From the NCBI RefSeq assembly GCF_013522725.1, contig NZ_JAAMRF010000002.1, positions 124,001-188,000 on the forward strand: 64,000 nt of DNA, given 5' to 3'. A program made the translations under genes and the position numbers. Each line of letters opens with the position of its first letter. Position 1 is the stretch's first letter. This document shows, in pieces, positions 60,244 to 64,000 of this stretch. Origin of the DNA: Stutzerimonas azotifigens (GTDB taxonomy: Bacteria > Pseudomonadota > Gammaproteobacteria > Pseudomonadales > Pseudomonadaceae). The notes beneath the pieces are model-generated. The model worked only from the letters and a program-made list of their open reading frames with translations. It searched no databases and was not told the origin of the DNA.

Positions 60244-60538
60244 AGAATCCGGGCCTGTCAGAAGGAGGTGCGGGAGAGTCGGCCGGGCGGGAAACGCTGT
60301 ATCGGTGCGCTTCGCAAAGCGCCGGAGCCGGTCTGCGGAAAAGCCCGCGATTTTATCAGGCTTGCTGCACAGCGACCATCCCGCGCGGCGCCAGCTGCTC
60401 GCCGGGCGCTGGCGATTGCAGGCGTCGTCGCGCTGCGTCTACGGTGCGGTTGCTCGCGCTGTGGCGGCTGTTTAAGGTAATAGGCCATTTCAACGCCGCT
60501 TCGTGCATCGACACGAGGCGCCTCTCGAGACTGACTCC

Positions 60539-61636
60539 ATGCACATGATTTCCCGCGTATTGCTGCTGTGCCTCGCGCTGTCGGTCTTGCCCAGCCATGC
60601 CGAGCAGACGCGTGGGCTGTTCCAGGTGCGCGAGCCGGTCGAGAATCAACAGTCAGGCGAGCGCGAGCAGGCGCTGCAGCGCGCCTTCGATACGCTGGTG
60701 CTGCGCCTGACCGGCGACGAGCAAGCCGCCAGGAGCGCGGCGGTCGGCCCGCTGCGCGAAGATCCCCAGCAGCTCGTGCGCCAGTACAGCTATGACGGCG
60801 AAAAGCTGGTAGTCGATTTCGATCAGTCGACCGTCGAGCGCAGCCTGCGCCAGGCCGGCCTGCCGCTGTGGGGCTCCAACCGCCCCGGTGTTCTGGCGTG
60901 GTGGCTGTATGAAACGGTCGATGGCAGCCAGTTGGTCGGAGACGGGCAGAGCAGTGCGGCACTGCTGCGTGAAGCCGGACGCCACCGCGGCCTGCCGTTG
61001 CACCTGCCGTTGGCGGATCTGAGCGAGCAGCTCGAAGCGACGCCCGAGACGGTCAAGGCGAGCAGCGGCGATGCCCTGCGCATGCTGTCCGAGCGCTACG
61101 ACGCCGATGTGATGCTGGCCGTTTACGCCCATGAAACCGATGGATCCTGGCAGGCCGATTGGCAGCTCTGGGACGGAGAAGATCGCGGCCACGGCAAGGC
61201 CAAGGGCGACAGCCGCGAGGCGCTGGCCGACGCGGTAATGCTCGGGGCAAGTCAATTCTTGGCGCCGCGCTTCGTGGTCGCGCCTGGCGCCGTTTCGGAG
61301 ATCACCCTGGAGATCGAAGGTGCCGACATCAGCCGTTTCGCGGAGCTGGACAAGCTGGTCGAGCCCTTTGGCGGCAGGTTGCTGCGCATCGATGACGACA
61401 TGCTGGTCTACCGCCTCAACGCCAGCCCCGAGCAGCTGCGTAGCCAGCTGGCCCTGGCGCGCCTGAGAGAGGTCGAGATCCCCAAAGAGCCGATTGTCGA
61501 GCCGAACGACGAGCTGCAGGTCGAGGCGGATGGCGCTACGCAGGTTGCCCCGGGTGATGTCGCCCCCGGGGTCAATCAGCCTCCGGCACCGCCTGCCGAA
61601 GTCGATCGTGGCACGGTGATGCGCTTCAGCTGGTAA
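60539..61636 (+). CDS. DUF2066 periplasmic protein
   Basis: This 365-residue protein has a signal peptide (about 1-20, ending SHAEQ). The domain (V-L-R-L-T-G-D-E-Q-A-A-R, then W-G-S-N-R-P-G-V-L-A-W-W) matches DUF2066, found ahead of perM and hda in many gammaproteobacteria. The C-terminal part is Pro/Val-rich. I chose the ATG at 60539; ATG at 60545 is an alternative. The function is unknown. Confidence 0.87.
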   Translation: MHMISRVLLLCLALSVLPSHAEQTRGLFQVREPVENQQSGEREQALQRAFDTLVLRLTGDEQAARSAAVGPLREDPQQLVRQYSYDGEKLVVDFDQSTVERSLRQAGLPLWGSNRPGVLAWWLYETVDGSQLVGDGQSSAALLREAGRHRGLPLHLPLADLSEQLEATPETVKASSGDALRMLSERYDADVMLAVYAHETDGSWQADWQLWDGEDRGHGKAKGDSREALADAVMLGASQFLAPRFVVAPGAVSEITLEIEGADISRFAELDKLVEPFGGRLLRIDDDMLVYRLNASPEQLRSQLALARLREVEIPKEPIVEPNDELQVEADGATQVAPGDVAPGVNQPPAPPAEVDRGTVMRFSW

Positions 61637-61693
61637 GCGCTTAGCGGCGGCCCGGCGCACCGGGCTCGCCCTCTTGCAGAGCAAAGGACTGCC

Positions 61694-61813
61694 ATGCATC
61701 ACTCCAATACCCCTTCTTACGACCGGCCTCCCATCTGCCGCCGCTGCAGCGCGGTGAGGAGCTTGCCCAGCGCATTGCGTCCGGGCTTCATCTTTGTTGA
61801 AACGAGGCACTAA
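61694..61813 (+). CDS. Possible 39-residue leader peptide ahead of perM
   Basis: An ATG with AAGGA five bases upstream opens a 39-codon frame whose TAA is immediately followed by the perM ATG (TAAATG). The peptide is basic and contains C-R-R-C. It could be a small protein or a leader that couples ribosomes into perM. No family is recognised, and a chance frame is possible. Confidence 0.3.
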   Translation: MHHSNTPSYDRPPICRRCSAVRSLPSALRPGFIFVETRH

Positions 61814-62899
61814 ATGAACAACCGCTGGCTATGGCTGGCCGGGCTGCTGCTGTGCGGCTGGCTGGTATACCTGTTGAAGCCGATCCTCACGCCCTTTCTG
61901 ATCGGTATCCTGCTGGCGTACCTGGGCGATCCGCTGGTCGATCGGCTCGAACGTCTGAAGCTGTCGCGTATCTGGGGTGTGGTGGCGGTCTTTGGACTGT
62001 TCAGCCTGGTCTGCGTGCTGCTGCTGGTCGTGCTGGTGCCGATGCTCGGCCGCCAGTTGATGCACCTTTACCAGTTGGCGCCGGTGGCGCTGGACTGGTT
62101 GCAGCAGGTGGCGCTGCCCTGGGTGCAGGCGCGCTTCGGCCTGGAAGAGGAATTCTGGCGCTTCGATCAGCTCAAGGCCGCCTTCGCCGGACAACTGGGC
62201 GGCACTACCGATGTCCTGGCGCAGCTGTTCAGCCGAGCCACGGCATCGAGCCTGGCGTTGCTCGCCTGGGTGGCCAATCTGCTGCTGATCCCGGTAGTCA
62301 GCTTCTACCTGTTGCGCGATTGGGATGTGATCGTCGCCAGGCTTCGCGACCTGTTGCCGCGGCGCCGCGAGTCGCTGGTGGTGGGGCTGATGGGGGAGTG
62401 CCATGAGGTGATTGGCGCGTTCCTGCGAGGTCAGCTGCTGGTGATGCTGGCCTTGGCGGTGGTGTATTCCGGCGGGCTGATGCTGGTCGGCTTGCAGCTG
62501 GGCCTGCTGATCGGCGTGCTGGCGGGGTTGGCCAGTCTGGTGCCCTACATGGGCTTCGTGGTCGGCATCGGCGCGGCGCTGATCGCGGCGTTGTTCCAGT
62601 TCGGCCTCGAGCCGTACCCGTTGCTTGGCGTCGTGGCGGTCTTCACCGTCGGCCAGTTGCTCGAAGGCATGCTGCTGACGCCGCTGCTGGTGGGCGACCG
62701 CATCGGCCTGCACCCGGTGGCGGTGATCTTCGCCGTGCTGGCCGGTGGGCAGTTGTTCGGCTTCACCGGGGTGCTGCTGGCGTTGCCGGTCGCCGCGGTG
62801 ATCATGGTGCTGCTGCGCCACATGCACGATGTCTATAAACTCTCCGGCCTTTACGCCGATCCGGCCATGGATCCGGCCGAACAACCCAGGCTGCCATGA
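61814..62899 (+). CDS. AI-2E/PerM-family transporter
   Basis: This 361-residue inner-membrane protein has about seven to eight helices. P-F-L-I-G-I-L-L-A-Y-L-G-D-P-L-V-D-R-L-E near the N-terminus and P-Y-M-G-F-V-V-G and E-G-M-L-L-T-P-L-L-V-G near the C-terminus match PerM/YhhT. Members include AI-2 exporters and Na+/H+ antiporters; the substrate is unknown here. GAGG lies before the ATG. The stop overlaps hda (ATGA). Confidence 0.9.
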   Translation: MNNRWLWLAGLLLCGWLVYLLKPILTPFLIGILLAYLGDPLVDRLERLKLSRIWGVVAVFGLFSLVCVLLLVVLVPMLGRQLMHLYQLAPVALDWLQQVALPWVQARFGLEEEFWRFDQLKAAFAGQLGGTTDVLAQLFSRATASSLALLAWVANLLLIPVVSFYLLRDWDVIVARLRDLLPRRRESLVVGLMGECHEVIGAFLRGQLLVMLALAVVYSGGLMLVGLQLGLLIGVLAGLASLVPYMGFVVGIGAALIAALFQFGLEPYPLLGVVAVFTVGQLLEGMLLTPLLVGDRIGLHPVAVIFAVLAGGQLFGFTGVLLALPVAAVIMVLLRHMHDVYKLSGLYADPAMDPAEQPRLP

Positions 62900-63600
62900 A
62901 ACCCATCCAGCTCCCGCTCGGCGTCCGTCTTCGCGACGACGCCACCTTCGCCAACTTCTACCCAGGCGCCAATGCCGCGGCGCTGGGCTATGTCGAGCGT
63001 CTCTGCTCGCCGCAGGCCGGCTGGTCGGACGAACTGATCTATCTGTGGGGGCCGGATGGCGTCGGGCGCAGCCATCTGTTGCAGGCGGCGTGCCTGTGGC
63101 TGCAGCAACGCGGCGAGGCCGCAGTCTATCTGCCCCTTGGCGAGGTGGCCGAATACGGCACGGCCTTGCTGGACGATCTGGAGCAGAGCGAGCTGGTTTG
63201 CCTGGACGATCTCGATGCGGTTGCTGGCGATCCGGTATGGGAGGAGGCGTTGTTTCACCTGTTCAATCGCCTGCGCGACGGCGGGCGGCGTCTGCTGCTG
63301 GCAGCCAACAGCGCGCCACGCGAATTGCCGGTGCAACTGGCGGACCTGAAGTCGCGCCTGAGCCTGTCGCTGGTGTTCATGCTCCAGCCGCTGTCGGACG
63401 AGGACAAACTGCGCGCGCTCCAGCTGCGGGCCTCTCGTCGCGGGCTCAACCTGCCTGATGATGTGGGCCGGTTCATCCTGACCAGGGGCTCGCGCAGCAT
63501 GAACGCGCTGTTCGATCTGCTCGACCAGCTCGACCAGGCCTCGCTGCAGGCGCAGCGCAAGCTGACCATCCCTTTTCTCAAGGAAACCCTCGGCTGGTAG
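62896..63600 (+). CDS. hda: DnaA regulatory inactivator Hda
   Basis: This 234-residue AAA+ protein acts with the sliding clamp to promote hydrolysis of DnaA-bound ATP, which limits re-initiation. The N-terminal clamp-binding motif Q-L-P-L-G-V (4-9), the Walker A region G-P-D-G-V-G-R-S-H-L-L, and the L-V-C-L-D-D-L-D box are visible. The length is normal. It overlaps perM by four bases. Confidence 0.95.
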   Translation: MKPIQLPLGVRLRDDATFANFYPGANAAALGYVERLCSPQAGWSDELIYLWGPDGVGRSHLLQAACLWLQQRGEAAVYLPLGEVAEYGTALLDDLEQSELVCLDDLDAVAGDPVWEEALFHLFNRLRDGGRRLLLAANSAPRELPVQLADLKSRLSLSLVFMLQPLSDEDKLRALQLRASRRGLNLPDDVGRFILTRGSRSMNALFDLLDQLDQASLQAQRKLTIPFLKETLGW

Positions 63601-63649
63601 CGAGGATTCCCTGTCTGCCGGTTGACCCGCTTCGAGGCCGGTGGGTGCC

Positions 63650-63937
63650 TTATTCCACGCCCTGAATGATGAAGGTGCGATAGGTGGCGCCCCGGAAGCG
63701 ATGCACCACCGCTTCTTGGTAGGCGGGGCTGTCGTACCAGGCTTCGGCGTCTTCGAAGGTGGGGAACTGCAGGATCACCGCGCCTTCCATCGGCTCACCC
63801 TCAGTCATGCGGAACGGGCCGTAAAAGGCCAATGGCATCAGCGCATCGGTGCGAGCCTGCGCCGCTTTTTCGCTATAGATCTTGAGCTCTTCGGCGTCCT
63901 GGGTTGATTCGCGGATGGCAACGAAATAGGCCGGCAT
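63650..63937 (-). CDS. DUF1330 family protein
   Basis: This 95-residue single-domain protein has the DUF1330 dimeric ferredoxin-like fold: A-Y-F-V-A at the N-terminus, then F-P-T-F-E-D-A-E-A-W-Y-D-S-P-A-Y and the R-T-F-I-I-Q-G-V end. No enzymatic role is known. It converges with hda. Confidence 0.9.
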   Translation of the reverse strand: MPAYFVAIRESTQDAEELKIYSEKAAQARTDALMPLAFYGPFRMTEGEPMEGAVILQFPTFEDAEAWYDSPAYQEAVVHRFRGATYRTFIIQGVE

Positions 63938-64000
63938 CGGTGATTGCTCCTGCTGATTAGGTAGGGCGGGTCGCCCCAGGTGCAGGGCCGGTCCGCTACG

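Noticed and set aside
1..64000. CRISPR array, insertion sequence or rRNA genes
   Set aside because: No regularly spaced repeats, transposase genes or rRNA sequence were noticed anywhere in the window.

Overview
The window is 64 kb of high-GC chromosomal DNA from a gammaproteobacterium of the Pseudomonas/Stutzerimonas (P. stutzeri) type. The evidence is the recA-recX-cinA-mutS-fdxA neighbourhood, the divergent finR/fpr pair, an ErdR-type regulator, a PA3611-like secreted protein, the fused MnhAB antiporter operon and the DUF2066-perM-hda block. Genes are dense, with many ATGA/TGATG overlaps. I see no insertion sequence, integrase, phage module or CRISPR array. One tRNA-Thr(CGT) lies at 24809-24884.

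Layout. 1-5.5 kb: nitrite assimilation (nirB, cut by the window edge; nirD; an FNT-type nitrite channel) followed by a fused PP2C phosphatase/Ser-Thr kinase. 5.5-14.2 kb: small housekeeping and unknown genes, with a solitary curlin-repeat (amyloid-like) protein, a HIT hydrolase, DUF1615 and DUF445 proteins, LysE/AraC, a GreA/GreB-like factor and an RluF-like protein that seems to lack the catalytic Asp. 14.4-19.8 kb: two different PQQ-dependent sugar dehydrogenases, a CvfB-like S1 protein and a DUF488/DUF2945 pair. 19.8-24.7 kb: a relatively A/T-rich island holding a secreted GH5 glycosidase with two copies of an unrecognised N-terminal module, then a three-gene envelope-stress operon (Ser/Gly-rich protein, YqjE-like holin-family protein, DUF3618/YqjD-like protein). 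25-30 kb: YihY, then a glycosyltransferase / DUF2334 deacetylase / UPF0104 membrane-protein operon behind a Pho-box-like site, then CsbD. 30-36.6 kb: fdxA, mutS, pncC/cinA, recA, recX and a LOG protein. 37-50 kb: DTW aminocarboxypropyltransferase, an EamA exporter, erdR, finR/fpr, YchJ, two OmpA-like lipoproteins, CopD, an SOS-controlled dinG, an EstB-like serine hydrolase, pdxH and a glycine-zipper lipoprotein. 50-56 kb: a complete Mrp/Mnh Na+/H+ antiporter operon. 56-64 kb: an EamA exporter, two envelope proteins, purN/purM, DUF2066-perM-hda and a DUF1330 protein.

How the parts fit. LexA boxes precede both recA and dinG, so the repair genes form an SOS set. AlgU/sigmaE-like promoters precede csbD and the 22.6-kb stress operon, and an exact AlgR core site lies upstream of the GH5 gene, suggesting an envelope-stress and exopolysaccharide theme. 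The Pho-box-like site before the glycosyltransferase operon suggests lipid or envelope remodelling under phosphate limitation. All regulatory assignments are motif-based inferences.
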